Assembly (NCBI GenBank): GCA_032622095.1
Contig: CP136068.1
Coordinates: 49,718,443-49,782,442, forward strand
Length of the DNA stretch: 64,000 nt
Direction: 5' to 3'
DNA from: Siphonodentalium dalli
Taxonomy: Eukaryota; Mollusca; Scaphopoda; Gadilida; Siphonodentaliidae
A program made the position numbers and the translations under genes. Positions 1 through 12,850 of this stretch are shown piece after piece; the stretch's first letter is position 1, and every line of letters starts with the position of its first letter. The notes beneath the pieces are model-generated. The model was not told the origin of the DNA. It was given only the letters and a program-made list of their open reading frames with translations, and did not search any database.

Positions 1-820
1 AAACGCAATGATTGTGCTTAAGCGTAATTATTTGCGCTTAAGCTCAATTTATTGCGCTTAAGCGCAATTAATTATTAAGAGCTTAAGAGCAATTCATGGT
101 TGTATGTAACTAAACACCCCTGGTGAATAAAGAGGTTTATCTATAATTTAACCTTAACTCCTATTGACATATCGCCTCTTGGTTTCATTGATTTGGATGG
201 GTATAGGGAGCTAGCCCAACTTCTTTATCAAAATGGCTGACTTGCAATAGTATCACCTTCTGTTTTAGTTGGAGCGACTCGTGATCGCATTATATTATCT
301 TTGGTATATATTAGTTGGGGCTACTTGCAATAGCATTTCTTTCTGTATTAGTCGGGGCGACTTTGATTTTCTTCAATTTTCGAGTATACAGGCACACCAT
401 ATCAGGCAAGCCCTCGGTGACACCACAGAATCACACTATATGACCATGGAAATACTATAGATTTAAGGAGACATATAAATTCTTTGGATATAGGGATGAT
501 GATAACATGTAATTAAGGATTATCATTGTTGAACACATACTCACAGTTGACTGTTGAGTACTCAGGCTAATTAAAACAGGTTAAAATTAGCCCAATGCTC
601 CTCTTGTGTTGCTAGGTGATACACCAGGTCACGCCAATAGTTATAGTAAGTACGTCATGCACAATTACGCTTAGCGCAATTGATTGCGCTTAAGCGCAAT
701 TCATTACGCTTTAGCATAAATGCCCTATTTGTGCTTAAGCACAATATGTGGTATTTACGCTTAAGCACAATTCATTGCGCTTAAGCGCAATTCATTATTA
801 AATATGAATTTGGCCTCGCA
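1..820. mobile_element. CTTAAG-array TIR element, left end cut by window
   Basis: Arrays of the palindrome TTGCGCTTAAGCGCAA and variants at both edges (1-95 and 660-795) flank a middle with CTAAACACCCCTGGTGAATA. The right end is AATATGAATTTGGCCTCGCA. Same family as 8467-9724. A short frame at 269-460 is not convincing. Confidence 0.75.
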
Positions 821-2440
821 TACATGACAGGTTGAAGGAGGCCCCGGCATGGTATCGTCTTGGATTGTAATCTCGGCACGTTGGAGAGACAGGTCGTATT
901 GGCCGGTGTGGATCGAGTACGACATGAAAGGCAATTGTTTCATCATGATCTATAGGTGTTTCTTTGTGTTGTTATATTATATAACTAAGAAAACATTGCA
1001 GACTTCACAATTACACTACCGTCGGTACATAAACACCACAGTACACTATCTCAATCAAATTAAGTTGGGGGCGACTTCGTGCGGGGCCGACTTCTCCAGA
1101 TAGCACCCCCACCCACACCCCACCCCACCCCCCCCTGTGACCATCTGATCACCCCAGTATTTTTAACTGAATTCCAAATAATTTTTATTTATGTCACAAT
1201 TTTATAGATTACCTGCCCGTTTATGTCAATTACATGTGTGTCCTACATGTGTATACGTTGACTTATAAAGCATATACTAATATATATTATATATACGGTG
1301 TAGATGTATCGCAAAACATATCCTGCCACATCGTCGACAAAATTAATGGAATTTCCATAAACTTGTTTTCCTCATGGGGAATTCCATCATTCTATTTTTA
1401 GGGTCACACTCTAAAGTGCAAGCCGAGGCGAGTCCGAGGCCAGCTCCAAATAAAATATGAAAGCGGGGTGTTATGTGGCGTTTTCTCCGTTGTTCTCAAT
1501 GGATATGGATAAAATGATATGTATGTCCGAGTTGGGATATTGAATTTTTTTTGATTTTATCAGCTGATTTTATTAAACTCTTTCGGCTTTTTCTAGACAA
1601 AGCATTTAATGATTTTTTGAGCACCGAATATTTATGGTGGCTGATTTGTGACATGGACAATACATATATTATCACGAGATTTCGAAATATTTTATCTCGA
1701 GATCTTCTTACAATCCAGCGTAGCATACTGTTCCTATACATGTATATGCGGTGGGGTGGCTCACCCCACGTTATGTAAGATAAACCGCACCGCTATAAAC
1801 CGAGCAGCGGTCCTAATACGAAATTCCGAACCCCGATCCTAGATATTCCTATATATCCGGAATGTGACCGGGCGGTCAGGGACGCGACATGCAGGCCGAG
1901 GCGAATCGGGATGCGAACACTGACCAAGAGTCTTACCTTAGCTGCACCTGAACCACGAACATGGGCGGGATATTAAACCGTTTAGCGTGCATGAACGGGA
2001 TTGAAAAGGGGCGAACAGGGACACTAACCTTAACACTGAGTCTGTAATTCTATCCATATCATGACGTGACAGGTCTGGTCGTCTGGACGGGGTACTAACA
2101 CAAACCAGGGATGGGGTGGGAAGAGGAGAGACGGGACCGGGCGTGCCGGGATATTGGATGAGACCAATTAAACCCTAACCGGGCGGGACAGAACGCGACG
2201 GGATCCTAACCATAACTTTACCCGGAATGGACGGGCGGGGTATCGATGGGGCGTGGCGGGATGGGATTGGCGGGACGTGATTGTACACGAACAGGACACG
2301 TCGGGACGAGTTACGGAACATTAAAGGCACGTGAGGCCTTAATTGTCGAAAATATTCATATTTGTTCCAAACACTGTAAACAGAAAAACATTAAAACGCA
2401 TACAGTTTCGTTCATATATACCATGACCATCGCGTAAACA
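821..2440. other. Intergenic; dispersed repeat and degenerate GC-rich repeats
   Basis: No gene seen. 1180-1400 is a dispersed repeat with a relative at 26100-26320 (shared TTTTCCTCATGGGGAATTCC). 1860-2330 is a GC-rich stretch of loosely repeated GGGCGGGAC/GGGATACTAACC phrases. Confidence 0.5.
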
Positions 2441-3660
2441 GCATGTTATCGTAAAGACCTACTATGTTTTACCTAAGCAAGAGCCTGATTGTGTTACAAA
2501 AGACCGCACAATGCTACTGGCTAATCACACACAAATTTATGGCATAAACGCTCTTTATTAGTTCCATATAAGGAATTCACCAACAAAGAACGCTCTTTAT
2601 GTTTACCATCATAATATAAACAAACGCCATAAAAGTTACTTTTTATGCTTTTGTTTACATAACAATGGTCAAACATATGGCAATAACATACTGTTGTGCG
2701 ATATTTCTTAGTTGTATACGGACAAAGTATATCTACATTTTGATGTTCTTTCTGTTTTCACAGGATACCCACCGCCAAGACCAACCGTACCTTTAACCCT
2801 GACCATATATAACTCTATAACACTAGCTGGATCGTGTCGTGAGAGAGATAAATAATTAATTGATTGCTTCGTCGATTTTTTATTAAGAATTAGGCTCGTT
2901 TTGTGGTGATTTTCTTCACAATTGCGCTTAATATATATACTTACTTACTTCTTCTTCTTTGCACTCACATATGAGTAACCTCCTTCAGGAGTAACCAGGT
3001 TGTTAAAAACATAGGTCGAATATGTAAATGCACTTCCATATGGGGTTCATATGTAGTTATGTACAAGTTTCCCCGAAACTAGCTGGAGATCTGTTAATGA
3101 CTGAATGTATAAAACAGTTATGTGTGTATCTGGATTCCATTAGTCCTTTTGCGATTTCGTTCTCTGGCAATGTCGATAAATTTCTTCTGTCTGGAGCAGT
3201 GCATCAGGTAGCAGTAACGGTTGGCTGCCAGGTTAAACATACTACTGATTGTTTTAATAGAAGTGTCCAATTTGGTGACATCTAAGATGGCCTGTATCTT
3301 CTTCTGATCATCGAGTCGGGTAATTATAAAAAATTACGTTTGCGTTAGATCTTTAAATTTTGACTCATCGTGGAGACAATATTCAATGTTCAAAAATGTT
3401 CTAAATGCTTTGGATAAAAATGGAATTGAAGGGCGTTTGTGGTATTAATTGAAAGATGACTCCTTCGTCGATGTCATTACGTGGCTAAATAGTCTAAATT
3501 TTGTCAGTTTCCCAGCGAAGGTAAATCGGGGGAAATGTCATCGTTCTCTTTGTCTCTACCATACTTTGAATCCTACCATAACGCACGGCAGGCGCGTATA
3601 TATCCCCTATAAACAAATTAACCATGGTAAATTTGTTAAATGACCAGGATATTCAACACA
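2441..3660. other. Intergenic; possible decayed coding fragment on the - strand
   Basis: 2544-2620 has CGCTCTTTATT repeats shared with 18600-18900. On the - strand, about 3125-3330, an open stretch reads DDQKKIQAILDVTKLDTS and continues through FNLAANRYCYLMHC and KKFIDIARERNRKRTNG to a stop. The composition looks protein-like but I recognise no family, and there is no start or splice site I can defend. Confidence 0.25.
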
Positions 3661-3855
3661 AGTATATTTCAGCCGGATGAATTGGAACCATGTAAATATA
3701 TCCAGGTATTTTTTTAAAATTCACATGGTGTTTTTGTTCCGCTATCAACATGTAAAGGTATCCAGGAGTTTCAGCCTGAGAAAAATTCGCTCTGTTATTG
3801 TTCCTCCGCTACTTGCAACTTGGCAAGTTCAGCCTTGTAATTCCACCGTATGTGG

Positions 3856-4050
3856 TGTTTCACCCTGGTGATTTCAGCCGTATATTTTCACACCAGTGAC
3901 TCCTACCAAGTATGTTCACCCTGGTGATTTCAGCCGTATATTTTCACACCAGTGACTCCTACCAAGTATGTTCACCCTGGTGATTTCATCCGTATATTTT
4001 CACACCAGTGACTCCTACCAAGTATGTTCACCCTGGTGATTTCAGTCTTG
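3856..4050. repeat. 56-bp tandem repeat, about 3.4 copies
   Basis: The unit contains TTCACCCTGGTGATTTCAGC, CGTATATTTTCACACCAGTG and ACTCCTACCAAGTATG. The copies at 3853, 3909 and 3965 are nearly identical. Degenerate units extend left to about 3660. Confidence 0.9.
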
Positions 4051-4109
4051 TGTTTTCACCCTGCTGAGTCAGTCTGAGTTGGAATACAATAGTTTTAATT
4101 ACCCTTGTA

Positions 4110-5428
4110 TACCATGGTAGTTTTTGGAAGGCTTATTTTTTTAGAAAAATTATTGGGAAGTTATATGACTGACACATGCCATTACCACCCCCGTGTACGT
4201 GGTATCGCCAAAACCGAGGGTATCGCCAAAACCGAGAATATGGGAAAGTCATTTTCACGTATATGATATGGGGATATGTTTGTTTCTCATCGTAATACAG
4301 ACATCGAGCATCGTATGTGTATGTCCACACGAAGCAGGAGTATTTATCCACTAGCTGTCATTTAGTTTTCCCAGATCAGACAATTATTTTTTTTTTGGCG
4401 AATTTTTTTAATGGTGTTTTTGCTTTTGCTCACTAAAATTTTCGAGAACAACCATTCACTAGTATAGTTCCTGGACTTCCACGCTTCCAAAACAAATGCC
4501 GGTATATAGTTGAATCTGTCAATGAAGCATAGGATTTGACAGAATTTAAAAAATCCTTGTCGTTCTCAATATCCGCGCGATATGAAGGGACCACTGTCGG
4601 TCCAGAAAGATGCGAACGGCACAGATGAAGATGCGATCAAACGCCGAGTTTCTGTGCAGTAAATATGCGTATTACTTAAGGAGTTCTGATGAGAATACCT
4701 ACAAATAATTTGTGACATTTTACTGCTTGAGGAAATGTTCGGAGCATAGCAAGCAGGAAAATAGTAAAAAAAAGATTGTCCCAACTGATTATCAATCAGT
4801 TGTAATATTAAATGATAGAAGCGTTTCTGGACTGGTGTCTTTTGACAACTTGACTTATCATTATTATTTTATACCCTAGAAATTATAGAAAACAATTTAG
4901 GAAGAGATGATCCATCTTTAAGCCAATCGAGCAAAGTTGATCTATTTCTCCATGTTCTTCTAATAGGTGATGTTTTTATCGAATATATTTGCACATTTTA
5001 CGCACTGCGAGTGCATTGGTCCCTTTAATATTTCATGTAAAAGTGGTGAAAACTGTAATATTAAACAAGAACAATAGCTTTAGTTAACACAAAATTCACT
5101 GAAATATTTTCACAGTGGGGTTTCTGTGAGGAAAAAAATAGTTTTTTTCCTCATAGAATCTCCACATATATATTCAGACAGACAGATGGGGAGGGGTGTT
5201 GAAAAATGCTTGGGGAAAACAGTTGTAAAGAGGGAAAGAAATTGGTTGCGGGGCTCGGTGAATTGCAGAAATGGTCAAAGGTAAAAAAGTAACATACATG
5301 TCTGAATATATATTAACACCCCCCCCCCACCTCCAGAGCAAATTGAAATAATTTAAATCCATATACCCTGCTTTTCTCATGGCATTTTTTTTGGTGTTTT
5401 GGTGAATAAAATTAACTTATGACTGAGA
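4110..5428. other. Intergenic, no gene seen
   Basis: AT-rich. 4850-4920 (TTATTATTTTATACCCTAGA, GGAAGAGATGATCCATCTTT) is a dispersed repeat also found at about 6357, 62500 and 63128, each time beside TTAA hairpins. A C run lies at 5316-5328. Confidence 0.5.
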
Positions 5429-5675
5429 TTAATCCTTCAGTCATGATACTTTTCCAAAAATGACATTTTTTGTCTGTTTAACAAATGTTGGGGCATAAAT
5501 AGAAAAAAACAATCAGTAGAGAGTGCACTGGCTTAGAAGTTCAATACAAGTATTGTTAGCTTAATACATTCTCTTATATATGCAAGGCATCCTATGGGAG
5601 ACTCGCATATATAAGAGAATGCATTGGCACAGGTTTTCAAAAAAATTCATGAAGCTCCAGTTATGGAAGGATTAA
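5429..5675. mobile_element. TTAA-flanked hairpin MITE (TATATAAGAGAATGCA family)
   Basis: TTAATCCTTCAGTCATGA at the left and TTATGGAAGGATTAA at the right. Inside is the ATTCTCTTATATATGC ... GCATATATAAGAGAATGCA palindrome. A second, partial copy follows to about 5870. TTAA ends suggest the piggyBac group. Confidence 0.75.
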
Positions 5676-6549
5676 TCATAAATAATGGTCTCCCATATGG
5701 CACCTTGTATATATAAAAGAATGCACTGGCTTGCATAGTCAAGATAAATGTTGTTAGGTCAATGAATTCTCTTAAATATGTGAGTCTGCCTATGGGAGAC
5801 TGGCATATATAAGAGAATGCATTGGTATAGTGTTTTTGCAAAATTTCAGGAAGCTCCAGTCATGAAATGTGCAAAATTATTTGAACTTTCCTCTTAGAAC
5901 ACTTTAAATTGTAAGAAGTTAGCATCGCAAGGTGTTTGGAAATCCCTTCAGTTTGTAAGTCTAACACACAATTTGTTCAAAAATAGTTTTGTCTTCATCA
6001 TAGACTAATAAAGAAATCATGTTTTGTACACAATCTACATTGTAGTCAGAAAATTACTAAAACAATGAAAAAGGCTGTTAATTTTTTTTTTAGCTTTTGA
6101 AATATCTGACCATCATATATTGAATTTGGCTCAGTGTGATACACTCCCATTCTTGAAAACACACAACTTGAAAAATCCTTACTCTTACAGATGGATTAAT
6201 AATTATCTCTTTCTGTAACAATTATTTTATAGTTTAAACATAAGTGTATAGTGTATAACATAATAAATATGAATCGAAGACCCTTGCCTGGAAACACTTC
6301 TATCAATTAGTTATAATAGTATACAATCAATTTCCAGTATTTTAATGGTATCTCCGGCTTATTTTTATTATTTTATAACCAGTAAACTATACAACACATG
6401 TTAGAGGAAGAGATAATCCATCTTTAGTGAATCCGGAAATTTGTAAATGATTAAATTTCTTCTGTAAAGCAGGAAAATAAAATCTACAAAACATGCAGTT
6501 GGAAGGACTTGGGAGACTCGAATATATAATATAACCATTTCTTGATGGG

Positions 6550-6830
6550 AACTGCGCTGGTGGAGCAATGAATCATGTGCCAGTGCATTCCCTTATATTT
6601 GCAGATACCATACTAGGTACCGGTAGCCTCACATATATAAGAGAATGCACTGGCTTACAAGGTCAAGGTAAATATTGTTAGGCCAATGTAATGTATTCTC
6701 TTACATATTCTAGGATCCCTACTGGAAACTACCATATATAAGAGAATGCATTAGCACATATTTTTTTTGCAATATGTCCAATGCTCCAATCATGGAAGGG
6801 TGAATGCTGCTCCCATAATGAAAGGGTTAA
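6550..6830. mobile_element. Decayed TTAA hairpin MITE
   Basis: Two hairpin arms (GCATTCCCTTATATTTGC / CATATATAAGAGAATGCA, twice) and a right end ATAATGAAAGGGTTAA. The left end is lost. Confidence 0.6.
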
Positions 6831-6922
6831 TTGATTTTATTCCAAATAGACATTTTTTGTTGTAATTAGTTTTAGTTCCGACCCTCCAGGTTTGGTATTT
6901 TGTCTCATAAATGAACCACATA

Positions 6923-7100
6923 CAGTAATGCCCTAATTAATCGACTGCTTAACCACAGCATAATTATGGGTAAGTTTTCAGGATTTAGTTGGAAATATGG
7001 CTTGTTGCCATTCATCGGAAAGCCATATTTTCGACTAAATGCTGAAAAGTTACCCATAATTCTGCTGTGGTTAAGGAGTCAAGTATTTAGGGCATTACTG
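6923..7100. mobile_element. TA-flanked palindromic MITE (CAGTAATGCCC family)
   Basis: CAGTAATGCCCTAATTAATC ... GGCATTACTG with flanking TA on both sides. Arms carry TATGGGTAAGTTTTCAGGAT and its complement. Interior shortened. TA target and CAGT ends suggest a pogo/Tigger-like mariner family. Confidence 0.85.
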
Positions 7101-7187
7101 TACTATGATGGTGGTGGTTCTGCTGAGTTTAGTAAGGCCAAATCAAATTAATGTTCTGTTTCTGAGACACTGCCACTTCATTATTAT

Positions 7188-7296
7188 ATGGGAGAGATTT
7201 CCGATGAATGGCAACAAGCCATATTTCCGACTAAATCCTGAAAAGTTACCCATAATTCTGCTGTGGTTATGGAGTCGACTAATTAGGGCATTACTG
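7188..7296. mobile_element. Right half of a CAGTAATGCCC-family MITE
   Basis: Only the 3' arm is present, from GAGAGATTTCCGATGAATGG to GGCATTACTG then TA. It is separated from the full copy by about 90 bp. Confidence 0.8.
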
Positions 7297-7299
7297 TAG

Positions 7300-8050
7300 T
7301 TTTGATTACTCTGACTACTGATGGTATACATGTACTAGCACCTGCCATAAATCATGAATAACAGAGGTGAATCATGAGTACCGGATACAAAAAATATAGG
7401 ATAGAAGCCATGGTTATTTCACACTATTATAAATATGAAAATAATTACATTTTTGCTGCTGAAGTATTGTCCATAACTCCAGCTCATCAAGAAGTATGAG
7501 ACTGAATTATATCAAAATATGTCATTTTGACAAAAAAATAATCAATTTGATGCTCAATGACAATTATTCTCAGTGAGATATATCATACAGTTTCAGGAGA
7601 TTTCACTCCATTGTCACTATCCATATTTTCTTATCTGGTACCTGCTGGTACACAGAAAAATCACCTATTTGTTATTAGTATTCAGAATAGGAGTCTGGGG
7701 TCCACCATGGGAGGGAGGGACATCATCAATATCATGAAGAGATATATTTAAGAAAACTTATTTTAAATGATTTATTAATAAGGTACTTAACACATGTATG
7801 AATTTTCACTAATGAATTAAATTTAATATAATTAAAAAGTCTGTCAATAACTGAATATCACAATTGACTGTCACTAGCTGTGATAGACTTGCAATTGAAT
7901 TTATTAATTGAGTAATTGGCAATCATGAATATTTTTGTGGGACAAACCCCAGCTTCTGGCATGATTTAGTCCTTGTTTAAATTATTGTTGAATGTTGGGT
8001 CAACAGCCTGGAGCTACATGTATCTAGTTGAAATTGAAGAAACCCCCTCC
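7300..8050. other. Intergenic, nothing recognised
   Basis: AT-rich sequence. Open frames are short and lack splice context or protein-like composition. Confidence 0.4.
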
Positions 8051-8051
8051 C

Positions 8052-8462
8052 CTAGATCATGCCATGAATCTTTACTCTGCTTAGCGCCTGTAGAGATCTT
8101 ATTCCATCAGTACAAAACTTGGGAACTTTTTTATGTTTTGATAGGGAACTTTATAACATTGAACAAACAAGGCAGGGAACATATTTCTTTGTTTATAATT
8201 GTTCCTCGATAATCAACTTCAAAGTATGGGGGAAATTCCATGATTGTAAGTGCGCATAGCAAACTCACCCATCAAGTCTGTTAAATAATGTCATCTCGAG
8301 CTGGCACTTTCGCCTACTTATGAATAAACTGTTAAGCGACAGGTATCAACAAAGAAATATATTCCCGTGTTATTTTTTCAGCTTTATAAGGTTCCCTATC
8401 AAAACCTCAAAAAGTTCCCAGGTTTTTCACTGGTACAATATGATTTCTACGGGCATTATTAG
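8052..8462. mobile_element. CTAGATCATGCCATGAATC-family TIR element, right end cut
   Basis: Left arm starts CTAGATCATGCCATGAATCT. The right arm (GGTTCCCTATCAAAACC, AAAAGTTCCCAGG, GATTTCTACGGGC) is inverted to it but ends where the CTTAAG element begins at 8467. The complete relative is 31573-31954. Confidence 0.7.
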
Positions 8463-8466
8463 CCTC

Positions 8467-9724
8467 TGGGAGGCCAAATTTCCATTTAGTAATGAAGTGC
8501 GCTTAAGCGCATTTAATTGCACTTGAGCGCAATTAATTGCACTTAAGCACAAATAATTACACTTAAGCAGAATTACTTGAACTTATCATTGTTCTTAAGC
8601 GCAATCATTGATCTTAAGTGCAGTCGATTGCGCTTAAGCATAGTAATTTGTTCTTGATAACATAATTATTTTTGCTTAAGCGCAATCAATCTTGCTGTGC
8701 GCAATCAATTGGCTAATCTTAAGCGCATTTCATGGTTATATGTAACTATTATATAAAACACCCCTGGTGAATAAATAGGTTTATCCATAACTCAACCTTA
8801 GTTCTTACTGACATATCACCTCTTGTTTTCATTAGTTTGGATGGGTAGGGAGCAAGTCTAAGTTCTTTATTGATATGGTAGACTCGCGATAGCATTACCT
8901 TCTGTTTTAGTTCAGGCAATTAGTGATAGCATTGACTTCTGTATTAGTTGGCGCAACTTCGATTTTCGAGTATATACCGGTATACATGTGCACCATATAA
9001 TATGAGGGAAGCAGGTCCTCAGTGACACCATATTCGCGCTACAGTTTATGACATGGACATACTGTGCAAGAGACGCTAATTTAATAAAACTACCAGAGCT
9101 CGAGGAGTGAGACACCAAAGCTCCCGGAATGAAACACATATTTTTGGGACAGGGATGCTGATAATATGACAATATTTAGAGTTTTTTCACCCGATTTAAG
9201 TACACCATATGAAGTGAGCAAACCCCCATACAGTGACACCACATTATTGCTATATGACCATAGCTATGGCCCAAATCTGTGCAAAAATTCTTTTAAAAAA
9301 TTATATTAAAACATACTAGAGGAGACATCCATTTTTTGGATATAAGGGATGCTGATAATTATATGACATTATAGATTATCTTTGATTGTTGCACAGATAC
9401 AGTTAGAGGTAACTGTACTAGGCTTATTTAAAAAGGTTAAAATTAGCACATTCTCTTCTTGTGATGCTAGGCGATACTCCAGGTTATGACAATTAATATT
9501 TTATGGGTAGGTTAGATAGTAGTTACAATTAATTGCACTTGAGCGCAATTAATCATGCTTAAGTGCAACGCATAATGCTTAAGCATGAATGCCCTATTTG
9601 TACTTAAACACAATATTTTATCGCACTTATGCACAATCGTTTGCCCTTAAGTGCAATAAATTTGCTTAAGCGCATTCAATTGCACTTAAGCGCAATTCAA
9701 TATAAATGTGAATGTGGCCTCTCA
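8467..9724. mobile_element. Complete CTTAAG-array TIR element, 1.26 kb
   Basis: TIR TGGGAGGCCAAATT... at the left and its inverted match AATGTGGCCTCTCA at the right. Next to each end is an array of imperfect palindromes TTGCGCTTAAGCGCAA, about ten per side, with spacers near 20 bp. The centre has no coding capacity and shares CACCCCTGGTGAATAAATAG and CTTATTTAAAAAGGTTAAAATTAG-type text with the copies at 1-820 and 16777-17500. Multiple subterminal palindromes are typical transposase-binding architecture, so this is a non-autonomous DNA transposon. No target duplication is certain. Confidence 0.8.
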
Positions 9725-11123
9725 TAATCATATTACCCAGAGTAGATATCATTCATGGCATGATCTACACTTCCCCCAACAAAAAAATATATCTAATATT
9801 GGGCCACACATTTTGAAATTAGTCATTTTAATACTATACGGGTCACTGTTGAGACTTGTTGAATTTGAATCTGCAGGGCCTGTATGTAGTCAGTGTAGGC
9901 CTAATGCAGCCAGTCCAATCCAAAGCCAGACATGCATATATAGCTTAGTACATTTCAGTGTCAAATTGCACTTGCTACATGTACATTAGTCTGACGCTAT
10001 CTACCCACACTGTTTTTTTAAAATCTGCGTGTTTGAACGATTGGTTCTCCAACAGGTCCCATTGAGACCCGAGTCACTCGGCTCCTTGGTCATCAGGCTG
10101 AGAATTCCCGCTGTTGACAATATTCAATTAGAATGTCAACAACACACGAACTTATTTGAAACGAGTTTTGACCAGTTTTCCAGGCAATAATCGTTGAATT
10201 CATATGTGACGACCCAACATTCCCATTCAACGCACCATACACCGAGTTAAAACTCTGATAATCTAATTCAAATATACGTTCTAACTAGGTTTTAATTAAT
10301 TTACTTCGTCTTGAGAATGAGAGTGGATTTATTATTCCCAAGTCGTAAAAACAATCGTATCAAATTGGTGACGAAAGGTCGCCGACCAATCGGATCGCGC
10401 GGATTGGAATTGTGGCTAAAAATAGTTATCTGCGGGATTCCGCCGTATATATATATATTATTGCTTCAGTCAATCGGGGTATATTGGTGAAGATTGTTGT
10501 GTCACTTTAAATACTGGATCCCACAGGACCCTACAGATTTTCATCCATATATATATATAGTCAAGTACTCTTTGACATATTACCCCTCCTCTCACTTCAC
10601 TCCTTCCTTTTGTTTCAAAGAGGGCACTCTTTAGTAATGGGATATTCAAGGCATTTGAGGTTTATGGTATGCAGCCAACACACAAGCATGTGCATGCAGA
10701 ATAAGTGACACAAAAGTATACAATTGAGTAAAGAATCTCCCCGAGAGCTTTCTGATGAATGGCAACAAGCCATATTTCCGACTAAATCCTGAAAAAGTTA
10801 CCAATTCACATTGGCCTGTATATTATTGTATGCAGGGTAATTTGGTTTACACTGCAAACTATTACCACAACATATTGTGGTTTATATGTGATGCTTGTGT
10901 TTTCCCATAGGCATTGACTACAGTAAAGTAAGATCTTAGATTTTACCAGTGTATGCTCTTTTACCAGATTGTTTGGAAGGCAACCTAGGGTTTCCAAAAT
11001 ATGTTGCAAATAAAATTGATGATACCAAACTAAATTGTATGTTTACTGGGTGTAGGGGTTTCTCATGGTACCCGCCACCCATCTACTTGCTAAAAAGTTT
11101 TGTTTTCTTCATCAAAATTTGGG

Positions 11124-11125
<2 letters not shown>
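9725..11125. other. Intergenic, few repeats
   Basis: Mostly unique sequence with no gene recognised. 10741-10803 is a fragment of the CAGTAATGCCC MITE (CTTTCTGATGAATGGCAACA). Confidence 0.45.

Positions 11126-11162
<37 letters not shown>
11126..11162. repeat. Poly-C run, about 37 bp
   Basis: Homopolymer. It makes a false proline-rich frame on the + strand. Confidence 0.95.
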
Positions 11163-11163
<1 letters not shown>

Positions 11164-11566
11164 AATCCCATTCAATCCATCAAGCATGTCCACAACTGAA
11201 ATCCCAGTCAAATACTCGATATGTTAGACGGTTTCTATTCATTGTGACGAGGTTATTCCAATGCCCTAGCATATTTATCCATCTCCATTGTCTGGAAGGC
11301 TGGATTCCCATATCACCTGTTATAGCTAATAGTGGGGTACATCAGTGGGGTACATCTGTGTACCCCCAGAAATTATTGAAGGCTACGGTTCTGCACAAGT
11401 TCAATGTTAGTGTGTTTTCCAAAACCCCAAATCCCAGATCCATAGTTCAAAACAGGGTTGACACATGTAGATATCAATTTATAAAGTTTTCAATCCAAAG
11501 TCTTTATAAGGATGTATCCTTGACATTACTGATCCCATTGCTCTGCCCCCAGCGGTAGCCAATAGA

Positions 11567-11779
11567 CAGTAATGCCCTAAATAATCGACTCCTTAACCAC
11601 AGCAGAATTATGGGTAACTTTTCAGGATTTAGTCGGAAAGATGGCTTGTTGCCATTCATCGGAAAACTCTCAGTGAGAGCTTTCTGATGAATGTCAACAA
11701 GCCATATTTCCGACTAAATTCTGAAAAGTTACCCATAATTCTGCTGTGGTTAAGGAGTCGATTATTTAGGGCATTACTG
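11567..11779. mobile_element. CAGTAATGCCC-family MITE, full length
   Basis: 213-bp near-perfect palindrome with arms CAGTAATGCCCTAAATAATC and GATTATTTAGGGCATTACTG, centre CTCTCAGTGAGAG. The flanks are GA and CA here, so the TA duplication has decayed. Confidence 0.85.
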
Positions 11780-11789
11780 CATCTGATGT

Positions 11790-12850
11790 ATGGGTAAAGG
11801 ATTTGTCTTCATGAAGTATTATCCAAAGATATTTACATCTGTCTACAATTTCCAATGAGATATTCTCCAGTTTAAAGTCATACTGTGTCTTGGGCAGGGT
11901 TGGTTCTTGGGCTTTTCTCTCTTAAGTGGACTGTTTTGGTTTTGTTTTTATTAAGAGCCATCCTCCATTTGGAAGTCCGTCTATATGTGAAGTAATCCTT
12001 GCATATCATTTTCATTGTTGGATAACAGGGCTATATCATCTGCATATGGAAGAATGCCACAGGGGTCATATTCCCCAATGGGTACTCCTATTCCGGGTTG
12101 TTTGATCTCCATTGCTAAGTCGTCAATGAACAGTGAGAATAGGGTACTAGACATACTGTCATCTTGTTTGACACCAATGGTACATTGAAAGTCTTCTGAG
12201 AGTTTTACCATTTATGTTAATCTTAAGAGAAGGTTGACTGATACAGGTTTTTTATTGCATTACAAAATTGACCGTCATACCCCATTCTGAGCAATTTGTT
12301 GAATAACATTTCACGATTCAGTGATTTTTGGAAGTCTACAAATGTTACAATAGTTTGTCTGTTAGCTTTAATAATTGTGGATATTGTATGGATATTGTCA
12401 ATACATGATCTTATAGGTCTAAAACCACACTGTTCATCAACTATTAGCTCATTCAATTCAGCATATTGCATAAGTCTACACCATGTACTATTTAGGATTG
12501 AAGTAAATAATTTGCTACATGTATTAAGTAGTCAGATTCCCCAATAGTTGTTGGGTACCCTGGGGTCAACCGGTCAAGTGTTGCATTTTTGAGGATTGGG
12601 TGGATAATGGCTTTCTTCCATAAAGTAGGGATAATTCCTGTTTCAAAAATATTTTTTTTTAAATAGTTTAATACAGGTCGCAACTAGAGTGATTCGTATG
12701 AGATACCATCACAGCCGATTGATTTGGAGTTTTTTGCTTTATTTACTACCTTCTCAACTTCGTCAATGCTTGTACGAGCATTTAACAATGCATTAGATTC
12801 ATATAATGGATCTAGGAATTTATCTTCAATGAACCTGTTCTTTGCTATTA
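11790..12850 (-). pseudogene. Broken non-LTR retrotransposon reverse transcriptase
   Basis: Reading the - strand from 12850: NARTSIDEVEKVVNKAK and KSIGCDGIS (the pre-finger region); FETGIIPTLWKKAIIHPILK (motif 0-1); CGFRPIRSCIDNIHTI (motif 2a); IVTFVDFQKSLN (motif A, its second catalytic Asp lost); GVKQDDSMSSTLFSLFIDDL (motif B, normally GVRQGD); LPYADDIALLSNNENDM (motif C with YADD); then MALNKNKTKTVHLREKS and ISLEIVDRCKYL (thumb). These parts lie in at least three frames with stops between, so the copy is dead. Motif order and the KTK..H..K thumb match CR1/Jockey-group LINEs. The endonuclease end is absent, and the 3' side stops at the MITE. Confidence 0.85.

Noticed and set aside
2150..2200. 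Interstitial telomere repeat (AACCCTAACC)
   Set aside because: Only one or two units are present, with no TTAGGG array.
10949..11558. Proline-rich frames of 92 and 152 codons
   Set aside because: The prolines come from a pure poly-C run, and the sequence either side has no protein-like pattern.
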